Below are positions 9,823-20,876 of a stretch of 27,733 bases of DNA, piece by piece. The stretch comes from Chromera velia. Its lineage: Eukaryota; Sar; Chromeraceae. A program made the position numbers and the translations under genes. The number at the start of each line of letters is the position of its first letter. Position 1 is the stretch's first letter. The notes beneath the pieces are model-generated. The model saw nothing but the letters and a program-made list of their open reading frames with translations. It was not told the DNA's origin and searched no databases. The stretch spans positions 9,170-36,902 of the forward strand of contig JAHBMJ010001037.1 in assembly GCA_018398765.1 (NCBI GenBank), read 5' to 3'.

Positions 9823-12800
9823 ATGACAGGAGGGTCTCGAGGGCCCATTTGTGGGCCTTCCCACAGCCTCCTTCGCCTGTCCGTGTTTGCTTTCTTCACT
9901 TCAGGTCTGTCAGCTCCACCGTGGATACCCCGCACCAACCATCACCAACCATCACCAAAGGCCCCACAACATCAAAGTAACCATTTTCTCCAGCTGCATC
10001 CGTGAGACTCTTGTGTGTTTGTTTGTGCAGATCTTGTGGGCTTTGTGTCTGCTGGAGAGGGTTTGATGCTCCGCAGAGGGCGTCTGGGACACCCATCGGA
10101 AGAGCAGACAAAAATCAGTCCAGAAGTCCCGGTTTTGCCTGTGGTTGAGGGGGGGGATGGGGTGGAGTCGGTCAGTACTGATGTTGGCAGTGATGCTGAG
10201 AGCGTGAGCACGAGTGTGAGCACCAACAGCTGCTCTCTGATGAGTAACCCGGGGGCTGAGGTGTTTGGTTCGGCCGCGCTGTATGTGATGGAGGACCCAG
10301 AGCCCCGGATAGAGGGCCCCGGCAATGCGACGTTTGACCCTCTTATCCGGACAGTATTCCTTGCGGGTCAAGAAAAAGACGACAATCACCACTCATGGAG
10401 GAATATGGATGGAATGTGGGGGATCTACCTGGACGGACCTGACACAGGAGACGGCAGTTCGACCCGTGTCCGTTTTCGAGTCAGATTAGAGAATCATCTG
10501 AAGGAGCCCACCATGGTCCACTGGCACGGTCTGACGCCCCCCCAAAATGAGGACGGGGTTCCGATGATCACTGCGCCCGAGCTCCTTCCGAGTGCGATTC
10601 AATTTTACGACTTTGAGGTCACCCAGAGGGGGCTGAACTGGATGCACAGCCACTTCAAGTACCAGCTCACCTCGGGGCTCTGGGCCCCCCTGATCATCCA
10701 GCACCCCAAAAACTATCTGAAGGAGCTGGGGGTTGATCAGGATGTTCTCTTCCTCGTCAACGATCGGTCGGTCAGATCAAGGAGCGGGGGGGGGGACATG
10801 CGGGGTAAATTGGACGCTTAGAAAGTTGAAACCCCAATCAACCCAAACGCACAGTCATGCAGTGATCTTCAGTCCGATCGCGGTGGTTCCTTTTGATGGC
10901 TGATTCTCCTCCTGCTGCCTTCTTCTCCTGCTTTTGTCGGGGTGGGCACTCTTTCTTCCCCCCAACGGACGGATCGAATGAGTATCAGTCGAGTACTACA
11001 CGAGTACAAATTTACGTATCCATGCGTATCTGTCTATCTGCCCGTCTTTCTGTCTGCAGCTTTCTTCGAGCAGAGTGCAACTTCGACTGGCTCCTCTATC
11101 CTGAGATCTGCAATGGCACCAGAATCGATGACTTGTGGGAGCACTTCTCCTTCACTGCCAACGGTCACCTGGCAACGAACCCTGTGGAGGTCACAGTGCA
11201 GCCGGAGTCACGAATCAGGCTTCGCGCTCTCCACTCAGGGGCGATGGCGCTGTACAATGGTCGGTGTGTCGGTCAGGTAGTTACAGCGAGAGGGGGGCCC
11301 TCCCTTTTGTCTCCTGTTTTTTTGCGCATTTGTTCTGCCGGAAAAGTGAATGAACCAGGTTCTGTACAAGGGCAAGAAACTGCCACTGCGTATACGCCGT
11401 CCGGCACCCTCTCTTTCTCTAAAACATCATTGCAACTGGTATCTTTCCCCGCTCTCTGCCTTTCCTCGGTGATTAGAGAATCTGGCAGGCATCGAGTGAT
11501 TGGGTTTCTTCGAAGTCTCTTTCATTCCTTGCTTGCCCTTTGTGACTTTCTTTCTGCTCTTCTCCTGCAGTGACTTGGACTGACTCGCTAGGCGAGGGTG
11601 AGGTGGTGGCAGTCGACTCTGCAGACCTTCAGAGGGGCACCTTCGTGTCATCTTTCCCCATTGCGAACGCACAGCGCCTAGACCTTCTTCTGGACATTCC
11701 CTCCGACGCTGTGGGGGGGGGTTGGTATCACGTGTGTGCGGACAGAATCACTGGGTATTTTTTCGAAGGCACAACAGACGCAGAGAGGGTGTGCATCATC
11801 CTCAAGACCCCCAACGGAACAAGGGGGGCAATGCCGGCTGTGAGGTATGAAGGCCATAGACCCCCATGGATCGACCTTGACCTCGATAAGAAGCTGCACG
11901 CGCTGTATCCTTTGTCCGAGAGACCCGTGACCAGAAAACTGCAGACAAGACTTACAGGGGAATTCACTGGAACGTGGGTCGTCGTTCTGCCAGATGCAAT
12001 GGGTATATTGAATCGGCCGCCATTCCCGTTTCTTTCCTCCTTTTCTTTTTTCTTTCATTTCTCTTGCATTCATGTCTGTTCGTTCCTTGCCGGGCACTCA
12101 CTGAGTAAGTCTGTCCATATGTTTAACCGTCTCCCTCTCCTCCCCCGCCCCCCCCTGACTGTTTCTCTTTTCTGGCCTTGATTCATCTCTCGTGACTCTG
12201 TTTGTGCCGAGCAGCTGACCTCTTGCGTCTTGCTTCTCTCTCTGCCTTGTCTCCACTTTGACTCTCTGCCTGGCTTATTGCATGGCTTTCTCTTGTTTTG
12301 TCCTCTGAACATCACTCGAATCTTCTCTTCTCTTCTGTTCAGATGGGGTCCGCAGTTTCAGTTGGACGATCGGCAGGTGTTCGTGCACCCTGCCAAGGGA
12401 TGGAAGAACCTGAACATGACCTCGCCCCTGTACGGCAAGGTCGTGATGGGGAACATCCCCTGCACTGCCAAGTGCGCGCAGAACGACACACACAACTTCA
12501 ATGGGGGCGAGAGGTCAGTCAGTCAGTCAGTCAGACACGGCCTGCAGTTATGCCGAAGGTATGCGAGCTGAATCTCGTGGAGAGCATCTATCTGGGGACT
12601 GCATGGGACAAATGATGATTGAATGCAACAAACATGGCACACACACAGCCACGGCAGAGCGTCGACCGAAAGAAAGAATGGACCCTTCATTTCATTTCAT
12701 CAGAAATCAATACAGCCATTAGAGGTTGAGTCAAGAATCCAAGAACGTGCAGCTGACTGTGGGGACGGGATATTCAGACAAACAGCATTTAAGTAATTGT

Positions 12801-14067
12801 CTCAATGCACAACAAGAACCCCCCCCACACACACACGCGCGCGCGCACACACACAGAGTCCCCCTGTGATGCCATCTGACATCATGCTTTCAAGAGTCAA
12901 CGGAAAGACGACGATGAGTGTCTGTACTGTGTGTTGATGTTTCATCTCATTCCATTCCCATTCCCTTCCTGCAGGTGTCTTGCCGCTTGGGACGATATTC
13001 CTCTGGAGGAGTGCCCTAACTTTGTGCCCCACACGATGCCAGTGCAACCCAACCCGTATCCCCTCCTGATGTGCTACGGGGACAGGGTCGAGTTGAAATT
13101 CGTCAACGCAGACGACGGCACCGGGAGGGTCGGGGCAGACAGCCACCCCATGCACTTGCATGGGACACACTTTCAGGTCGGGCGAACGGAGCCAATCGAG
13201 GAGAAGGAGAGACGGAGGGTTTGGCACTCATCGCGCACTTGATACCCTTTACACTTTTCTCTCTTCTCTTTCTGGGGCGTCTGTCTGGTTTGCTGGGATG
13301 CTTCCTTTTTCCATTGCGTTTGTCCATCTGTTCTGTTCACCCTCTGGTGTCTGATGGGGAAAAAAAGCCGTACTGCCTCTCGGCCTGCCCCCTCTTGTGT
13401 TTGGCTCCTGATTCCCTTCTGTATCCCTGACGTCTTGTGCTTTTGCCGGTGTCTGAAAGTGCCTGTGCGCATTTGTGGACTAGCTTGTGCATATGCATAT
13501 GTGCAGGTAGTTGAAATCAACGGAGAGCGGTTGGAGAACGGACCCATGAGGGACACCGTTTACATCCCCATCGGGTATAACGTGACCGTCGCGTTTGATG
13601 CCACACACGCGGGGGAGTGGCTTCTCCACTGCCACATCGACTTCCACTTGCTGAACGGAATGGCTACTTCCCTTCGGTCGGTCGGTCGGTGCGTGCGTGG
13701 GTTCCTCCTGAGGATTCTCTTTCCTTCCTTTTCTCCAATTTCAGATTCCTTGTCTGTCTGTCTGATTCTCGTTCGCTCCTGCAGCCCTGGATACACGCAT
13801 GCAACTGAATTGATGGCTAAAGACAGCCTGGACGTCCGTTCCTCATACCGTCATGCAGTCAGTCTGCCTGTTCGAATACGTGTCTTCATTTATTGTCTGC
13901 CTGTGTGCGTGTGTGTGTGCAGGTACACGTCAGACCCCGAGTATTGCAGGAGCGGGATGGAGAGGTTTGATCCTGAGGGGGAATTGGAACGTCTGGAAGA
14001 GCCAGACATTCTCCCTAAGAGGGGGGAGATCTTCAGAGGGTCTCTCAGGGAGGGGGACGAGCTGTAG
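9823..14067 (+). CDS. Multicopper oxidase (laccase-like), eight exons
   Basis: It should oxidise phenols or metal ions and reduce O2 to water through a type 1 and a trinuclear copper site. Exons: 9823-9904, 10031-10766, 11060-11259, 11571-11973, 12343-12513, 12975-13176, 13507-13676, 13923-14067 (stop TAG). All phases join, giving about 702 residues. Copper ligands are complete: HWHG (H191, H193), HSH (H233, H235), HPMHLHG (H588, H591, H593) and HCHIDFHLLNGM (H639-C640-H641, H645, axial M650). A Met axial ligand is usually linked to a lower-potential type 1 site. The N terminus (LLRLSVFAFF, about 16-25) could be a signal peptide, followed by a Ser/Val-rich acidic linker before cupredoxin domain 1. 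Five cysteines cluster in exons 5-6 before the HPMHLHG motif (IPCTAKC, ERCLAAW, LEECPN, LLMC). An in-frame TGA just upstream fixes the ATG. The donor at 11974 is the least certain. Whether it is a laccase, ferroxidase or other oxidase is open. Confidence 0.92.
12819..12857. repeat. CA/CG alternating repeat in oxidase intron 5
   Basis: A C-run is followed by (CA)n, (CG)n and again (CA)n inside intron 5 (12514-12974). This alternating purine-pyrimidine tract could form left-handed DNA. It has no coding content. Confidence 0.7.
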
Positions 14068-15512
14068 GGGGGAGGAAGGAAAGAGAGCTGGGGGACAGGC
14101 AGTCTGTGGAGAGACTGAATGAGAGACGAAAGGGGCAGGAAGAAATGTCTGTCCCTTCCTCTGTTGTTTCCTTTGCGGCTTAATGCAACTGCTTTTTGGG
14201 TGTGGGGGCATGGGTCTCAGGGGAGAGATTCTGATTGATATTCTTGCAGTCCAATCAGTTTGTTTGGCGGTGTTGTATAGTTTTGCCGGGGGAAGAGAAG
14301 GGAGGGAGAATCTTCTTGAAGAAATGGCAGGCACGTGTGAGTGCCAGGAGGGGTGCCTTGGGACGGTAGAGGGATGGGCGGGGGTGCAGGAAGAAGGAAG
14401 GAGGCTGCCTCAAACGTTTGGTAGACAGGTCAGAGAGTTAGAGGAGGGGAAGAGAACCAACGAACTGGAGCGAAGGACCTGATGGATGGATGAAGCGATG
14501 GCTAAATGAGGCCTTGCCTTCCTGTCTCCGTCTTTCTGTCTCCTGTGCGTCTGTCTCTTTCTCTTTCTCTCTTTGCCTTCGCGTAATTGCGAACTGAAGA
14601 TCAACAAGTGCATCGATGGAATTGAATAAAAGTACAGCTGTTTCCTGCAGCTGTTGTGGGTTTGTGGGTGCATGGGTGGGATCTAACGGAATTCGATCGA
14701 ACTTTTGTGCTGTTCCAAACACTCACAGAACAGAAGAAAGGCTTGTGCCTCTGTTTTTCCCTCACCCTGGTACAAGGGGGGTTGTTCCTGTTATATTCTC
14801 TTGTGCAGTGAAGTTGTCCCCCTGTGGGGTGTCCAGAAGATTGATTTTGGTTGGAGGTGAGACAGAAAAAAAAGAAAGAAAAGAGAAGAGAAGAACATCT
14901 AGCCGCCTGCTCCCCTGCCGTACAGGCATTTGGGAGAGAGGAAAGGGAAAAAGGAAGAAGAGCGTCAAGTGCTGAAGTGATCAAGACGATGGAGAAAGGA
15001 AGGCTGGGGGTTGAAAATGAGGAAATTCTCCTGAAAAGACATCTGTCTGTCTGTCTGTCTGTCTGCCTGGCTTTGTTTCTTTTGTTGCTTTCCTTCTTCG
15101 GTCTCCGGGAAAAAAGAGCCAAGGCAGGACAAACACTTAGACAAGTGAAGAAGGGAAAGACAAATGCCGTATCGTTACTTTTTTCTCTCATTTTTTTTAG
15201 ACGATAGTGCAGTTGCAGTGTGTGGTGTGGAAATAAAGAAAGCGAAGTGGAAGAAAGCGAACCAACTCACCGCCTTCGTACAGCACTGGACGGTAGGAAG
15301 GAAATGAGGCAAGAGAAATTGAAAAGTGTCGTCAGAAGAGTGGAGGGGATTTGTCTCTCCGTCTATCGGATCAAAACTTTTAATGTACTGTTCTCCGTTT
15401 TCTACTTTCGTCTCCTCTCTTCTGCTCTCTTCTCAAATTGTATCATTTGTGAAAAGGGTTCGAATTTCAAAAAGCGAAAAACGTTCGAGCAGACAAGAAG
15501 GCAGATAGACTA
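14068..15512. other. Long 3' flank of the oxidase gene, low-complexity
   Basis: Purine- and pyrimidine-rich blocks alternate. Candidate AATAAA signals on the plus strand lie at 14625-14630 and 15232-15237, 560 and 1165 bases after the stop. (TCTG)n lies at about 15042-15065. Open frames on both strands (for example 14601-15191 minus) translate to Ser/Arg/Phe-rich low-complexity sequence and are not credible genes. Confidence 0.45.
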
Positions 15513-15587
15513 GCGGATACCCGCTTTGGGCAGGCAGACAGACAGACAGACAGACAGACAGACAGTAAGAACGGCGGATACCCGCTT
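15513..15587. repeat. GACA microsatellite bracketed by a 14-bp direct repeat
   Basis: GCGGATACCCGCTT occurs at 15513-15526 and again at 15574-15587. Between the copies is (GACA)n at about 15535-15564. The bracket motif itself can fold as a 4-bp stem (GCGG/CCGC). The array is the reverse complement of the (TCTG)n run near 15042-15065. Confidence 0.8.
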
Positions 15588-15752
15588 CACGCACGAAATT
15601 GCTTGTTTTCTTTGTGCATTTGTGTGGTTTGAATGATGCCCGTGAGTAGGGAGTCAGAGCGAAAGCGTTTGCAACGTCTGTGTTTCTGCTTTCCCGAGGG
15701 TCAGAGAGGGGGGGCATGCAGACTCTAGATAGTCATTGGAGGGCCACCATGG

Positions 15753-15788
15753 TGAGTGAATGAGTGAGTGAGTGAGTGAGTGAGTAAG
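15753..15788. repeat. TGAG tetranucleotide microsatellite
   Basis: A run of TGAG units with one TGAA interruption. It begins directly after GCCACCATGG, which looks like a translation start context, but no gene follows. Confidence 0.75.
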
Positions 15789-17403
15789 TAACTGTTGGGG
15801 CTTCCTCACGTTTTCCCGTCATGCATCCTCTTTTTTTACTGCGTGCCTTCACATGTCTTTGCATGGGATGGATGGAGCGTGGGAGTGCGTGCGTCAGCGA
15901 GCATCTGTTTGCATGGACAGGTGGCAGGCAGGAAGTGATCGACTCTTCTTCGTGACTGTCGTCGTTTTCTTTTTTGTTTGTGACCGCATTTCACAATTAA
16001 GTGCATTTGTGTGTGAAAATTCAGTGAGTGCGCCTTTCCATTTTGGAGCCTCTTTCTGTCTGTTTGTCTGATTGAGAGGTCGGTGCTATCGCTTCTGTTG
16101 AAGGTCGTTGTATTGTCATCTCACGTACTTGCATGGTCCTTTGAGGAAAGGAAAAAGGGGGCCCTTCAACTTTTTCTCTCTGTATTGTTCGTTGACTTTC
16201 TTTCTTTCATCCATTTTGCATAGTTCCAGTGTCACAGTCGGACCCGTTGCCCGACTGCAGTCTGTCTGGGAGGCATTCAGGCTTTCATGATAACCATGAG
16301 AATGGAAGATAGATAGTGAGTCTAGCTGTCAGTCCTGTAAACGAGTGTTGGTTGGGTACATGGCGGCGCTGTTGGGTGAATTAACAAGTTCGTGTGTGCG
16401 TGCACGCATTTTGCAAGGCAGTCGCCTCTTTTCTTTCTGCTCTCTGCTCTTTTCTGACTTTCTTAAACCGGTCGGTCCCCGTGTCGGTTCCTCTTTCATT
16501 GCCGTGTTCAGATCCTTTCATCGGGACTACTCGATCGATGGGTTCTGAGGCTGTTTGTCCGCGGCTAGTTCTGCCGTATACGTGCTGCGCATGATACGGT
16601 ATTGATACTGCTACTGGCCGCCGTGATAGCGCCGTAACAGGCACTCCCGCGCTACAGTCTTCATATTAAACATCATTTTCACCCTAGTTTTCACCATGCA
16701 CTGGCATGCAGTAGCTTTGACTGGACCTTCGGTTAGATTTTAGCGAAATATATCTCTAGATATATTCAAATATATAAATGGAAGTATGTAGTATCCTACC
16801 TCCTGGCGCCGCCGTCCCGCCGTCGCCGTTCGGCCTAGCGTTCGGCCCTTTTCGCATGCGCGCCGCCTTTGTTTCGATTACCCGCCGCCGCGTTCTGTCT
16901 GTTTGGCCCCGGAAAACTTGTTTTCAAGTTTGTGTTCACGTGCGGGGACTGGTCTTCAAAGAGTTCGCTCTCAGCCATCTCGCTGAGATTGTTTGGTCTG
17001 CCTAATCGTAAGCCTGACAGCCTGTTTTAGAGTTAGCCAGCGCTAGCAGAAATTCAAGTTCAATCTGAAACTGTAAATCCTCTCGACCCTATGAATGGTT
17101 AAGGATCTATCCATATATCCAAATCCTGTAGCTGACTGAGAGCTTCAGACTGAGCTACTAGCTGAGCTATAGAGTCTGTGGAGTTTTTATCTGTCTCTGT
17201 CTAGGCCTCCTCTCTGAGTCTCGCTCTCTGTCTGTCCTGCCGCTACCTCCAAGGCAGTAGGAAGACATTATAAGTACTATATATATGTATAGCCCTGGTA
17301 CTAGTAGCACATATAGGGCTCAGACTACAAGCCTACAACTAGTATAAGTGATCCCGTCTCTGCAAAAGTGTAACCAAAAAAAGATTTATTAAAGTGAAAG
17401 GCT
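15789..17403. other. Intergenic, no confident gene
   Basis: Several short open frames of 60-90 codons occur, but none has protein-like composition or known motifs. A GC-rich CGCCGCC patch at about 16803-16890 and a TA-rich patch at about 16745-16780 are the main composition changes. I see no tRNA or other RNA gene. Confidence 0.4.
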
Positions 17404-17622
17404 GAGCGCCGGCTAGACTCTAGAGAAAAAAAAAAAAAGATCTCCCTGGATTGTCTACTTTTTTTTCTTTTCCTTTTTAGTCAAACAACTGTTGTTCAAC
17501 TGTTGTACAAGTGTTGTTTGTGTGTTGCACAACTGTTGTCAAGTGTTGTCCAGGGTCAAAAAGTAAAAAAAAAAAAAATCTCCCTAAATCATCTATTTTT
17601 TTTTTCTCTCTAGCCGGCACCT
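17404..17622. repeat. Small inverted-repeat structure with internal A/T tract duplication
   Basis: GCCGGCTAG (17408-17416) followed by a GAGAAAAA tract is mirrored by TTTTTCTCTCTAGCCGGC at 17601-17618. Just inside the arms, a poly(A) / TCTCCCT / CTACTTTTTT module at about 17426-17471 is repeated in direct orientation at about 17564-17603. The centre (about 17481-17550) carries several CAACTGTTGT or CAAGTGTTGT repeats. It has the look of a short non-autonomous element, but no target duplication is obvious. Confidence 0.55.
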
Positions 17623-17733
17623 AGGTGAAACGTTAAGTAAAATTGTAAAAGGCGGCCCTTTAAAGAGTAAGCAAGTACATGCAGTCTTAGAATATATTAG
17701 GACAGTATTAAATAGGACTTAATTTAGCCTATT

Positions 17734-18946
17734 CGCAACGCGGCGACGGGTCATACAGATGTGCATGGACCAATTAGAACCCGCCGCCAGACCTTAACCG
17801 GCTCAAAACTTTCGAGGGGAAAAGGAACAGCCCTCTGTTCCCTTTTCCCGCCCGGACTCAAAGCAACGACTCTAAGAGACGTCAGTTCGCCTCTCTAGAC
17901 TCTCTCTAGCTGCTTGGTATAGAAAAAACGACTCCCAAACTCACAGGGAGTCCAAAGAACGGACGTCTGAGGTCTGACACCTGAAGAGGCCAAAGTGGCC
18001 TTCCTGGACTCAGAGGTTCAGAAAGGGCTGTGGTACATCAATGATGATAAAATGCATACCAACACGCTCCATCTGGTCCAAGTAACTTAGTTCCAACAGG
18101 GGATAAGGAATGGTTGATGCACTCCGGACTTCAACTGACAAGTCTGCTCATGAACAGAAAGATACACTCTAGATGGCGCCCTATATCAAATTGCCGGAAG
18201 GGCTTTTTCCTTCTTGAGCACTTCAAACCTGCAGCCATCGCACAAAGGTACTGCCCAACACTCATATGCTCCTGTCTGGAGGGAAAGAGCAGGACAAAAC
18301 CACTTACCGGGGGAGTTGGAGGTCGATTAATACCCCTGAGACGCCAATTCTCCATAATAGGAAGACAAAACAATCTCGCCTTCCCACAACCAGCAGACTC
18401 ACCAGGAACCTATCCCACTGGCTTGGGAGGATGACAACAGACACAGGACATTAGGCAAAATTGCTGGGGATCGATTCTGCGGCCTCCTAGTAGAAAGAAG
18501 GAATGTTGCTTTGGAGGCCTGGGAGGTACTTTCCTGACTGGTCCAGACTGGAGCTGCCAGACACGCCAAAGCAGATCAACTGCACCACAAGACTTCACCC
18601 CGATACAGAAGTAAGCTTTCTAGTACTAGGGGAGCAGAATTGTGCTAGTTTGACTATCGGTACTGCTCTACACAATAAGGTAGACAGGAAGGGACGAGAG
18701 GACGAAATGACCCTTCTCTGTGTGTTGGTGTGCTTTTTGAACATTCTGAGCACAATTTCGGGATTTTAAGAGTGGCCCCAGAAAGTTTTGGCCCAAATTT
18801 GCACTCAGCGGCCTCTGGAGACCAATTTGGTGCCTTTCTGGGCCCTGAGCGCCGCCGGAATCACGCAGACCGGCTTAACCGGCTCAAAAATTTCAGACCC
18901 TTCTAATTGGTCCACGCACATCTATATAACCACCTTCCGCGTTGCG
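17734..18946. mobile_element. 1.2-kb element with 46-bp terminal inverted repeats
   Basis: Positions 17734-17779 are the inverted complement of 18901-18946, with 38 of 46 bases matching. The outer CGCAACGCGG and the inner TGGACCAATTAGAA are exact. Just inside the arms, TTAACCGGCTCAAAA occurs at both ends, but in direct orientation (about 17793 and 18875). The interior has only broken frames. The clearest fragments are about 106 codons at 18114-18434 and, in another frame near 18430-18530, a stretch reading DNRHRTLGKIAGDRFCGLL. I do not recognise a transposase. Immediate flanks show no clear target duplication. It is probably a decayed or non-autonomous DNA transposon. Confidence 0.7.
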
Positions 18947-18993
18947 TTTTTATAAGTATATGGGGGTACATGCATTAAATGAATGAATGAATG

Positions 18994-19470
18994 TACACCA
19001 ATCCTGTAGGGTTATACAATCACTTTTCTTAAAATGTTTTGTTACACATTGTTTTGTTATACATTTTAATAAAATTTTGATGAATATATTAAGTACACAC
19101 TTTCGTTTACATTAATTCAAACTATGACTTTTAGGAATGCATTATTACATACTTTAGTGTATATTAATTCCATGTTTCATGATACCTTTCATCTTTGTTT
19201 TCTTTTTCTTCTTCAAGACGGTTTAAAGGTACTGCTTTTGGAGCAATGGTATCATCAGTAACGCAGAAGACAGAACTTTTGAGCACTGGAGGCAGAGGTA
19301 AAAAGAGCAGAGACGGGAGCAGGCTCAGCGGGGGGAGTGCCATGAGAGAGATGGTGGATTTGTTTAGAATTATTGCACACTAATTGTTGCACACTTTTAT
19401 GTGTAACAAAGGGGGGGTCAGGGGTAATTGTTACATATTTAACTTTGTGTAACACTACAGGATTGGTGTA
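18994..19470. mobile_element. MITE-like element, 477 bp, with 26-bp inverted termini
   Basis: The left end (18994-19019, TACACCAATCCTGTAGGGTT...) and right end (19445-19470) are inverted complements with 24 of 26 bases matching. AATGAATG lies directly outside both ends (18986-18993 and 19471-19478) and would be an 8-bp target-site duplication, a size typical of hAT elements. The left flank is itself an ATGA microsatellite, so this is suggestive only. The interior is AT-rich with recurring TGTTACACATT-type motifs and no credible gene. It lies 47 bp from the right end of the 1.2-kb element. Confidence 0.72.
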
Positions 19471-19478
19471 AATGAATG

Positions 19479-20813
19479 AATAAATTGAAGATGGTTAAAG
19501 CCGCCGTTTAAGCCGGTGAGCCACCTGCATACTAAGGTTGTCCATCGATCAGCGAGGCATAGCGAGCCTAACTGTCATGCGCCAGTCTGCCGCCAGAGAT
19601 GGATATATGATGGATATGCACTGGCATGCGTCTGATCGACTCATCCCAGGGCCAAGCAATACAAAACGCTGGCAGACACTCAGTCAACAGCCGTGCATCG
19701 CGATAGGACTCTGCTGATTGACAGGATAATCGATCGATCGAAAACATTTCTTTCATTAATTCGCTTTCAATGCCTCCTGCCTCTATCGATCGTTCTCACC
19801 CAGTCCTCGCGCTCTCTATCGGATGAACCGGGGCTTCCTGGGCAGCATATAGAATGGGAAAGTACAGATATAGACCGAGCTAGTTGATGTACGAAGATCG
19901 ATGGATATCGCCTGGATCGGCGTGGGACATGCAGTCAAACAGACGCGCGTACAGACGCAGCAGACAACTAGCCAGGCAGGTGCCTGCCCCCCAGATGGGC
20001 CGATTCGATTGATTCAAGCGTCCATCGTTTCTTCCCGATGGATTGCAGCGCGATCGACCGCCCTCTCCTCCCTCCCTCCACATAGCTCTCTCTCTCTCTC
20101 TCTCTCTCGATTGTCTTGTTTTTCACGCGAGCAAGCTGCGAACAGAGAAGAGATTCATACATAACTGGAAGGAATTCATTCCGTGTTTGAACGATCTCAA
20201 TCCATACGTATACACATTGATCCTGCTTTACTGTCACTCTAGCTGGTTAGGTACACAGAGAGCAACAGACGGAATTTGTAAATACGAGCAAAGATAGTGA
20301 GCCAGACCCCGGTAGGACAGCTGCTTCCTTTCTTCTCCACGAGATGTGCAACTCCATTGATTCCTGCATGCAGCTAGCTAGGGGCACTCCATTGATTTTG
20401 ACTTCAGACATGCAGATGCAAAGATACATCGAGCGGTCCTGCAACGTACTGGCAGGTAGGCACGCACACGCATGCAGTCCCCTGCTTGATTCAATGGGTT
20501 TTCTCTGTTCATCAACTAATGAAGCTCTCTCTCCCGAACGAATAAGTGCAAATAGGTTCAGCTGGTCGCACGGATTGAGTGAGCACCTTCTCAGAGGTGT
20601 TTGCTCCCACGGGCACCTTTTGGTCTCTATCTCTCTCTTTGATTGATCGATCAGCTCCTAGATCAGCTCTCTCTCCCATGCAGGCGCTAAAGTGATGAAT
20701 GGATACATGAATAGTCTCTTGGAGTGCTCCTGAACGAACGATCGAACCAGATTGTTTGTGTGTTGGTGGATCTGCGAACCGAACAATATGTATGTGCGTA
20801 CACAATAATGTCA
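19479..20813. other. Intergenic, no confident gene; contains a CT repeat
   Basis: The sequence is rich in GATCGAT-type motifs, with (CT)n at about 20085-20108. Open frames here are under 105 codons, overlap one another on both strands and show no motifs. I found no feature beyond the microsatellite. Confidence 0.4.
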
Positions 20814-20819
20814 TTTATT
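20814..20819 (-). terminator. Candidate poly(A) signal for the membrane-protein gene
   Basis: TTTATT on the plus strand reads AATAAA on the minus strand. It lies about 58 bases past the TGA at 20879-20877 and about 277 bases past the in-frame TAG at 21098-21096. Its position fits a transcript that includes the sequence after the TAG. Confidence 0.4.
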
Positions 20820-20876
20820 TCTTCTTGTGCCTCACTCACTCACCTGCTAAGTTCATGCAGGGTTCTCCCGGCTCGT

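Noticed and set aside
10002..10030. Short intron using donor GTGAGA before the second oxidase exon
   Set aside because: It would be only 29 bp. The donor at 9905 gives a 126-bp intron that restores the frame from an ATG preceded by an in-frame stop.
13786..13859. Possible extra exon in the oxidase starting after CTCCTGCAG
   Set aside because: The acceptor phase fits, but no donor in the segment gives the phase needed for the next exon at 13923. Retention of the whole intron stays possible.
14601..15191. 196-codon minus-strand open frame
   Set aside because: It translates microsatellites and pyrimidine tracts (Ser, Phe, Arg runs) and has no domain. It is most likely chance in the oxidase 3' flank.
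15455..15470. GGTTCGAATTT resembling a tRNA T-loop
   Set aside because: No matching acceptor stem, D-loop or anticodon arm could be found around it.
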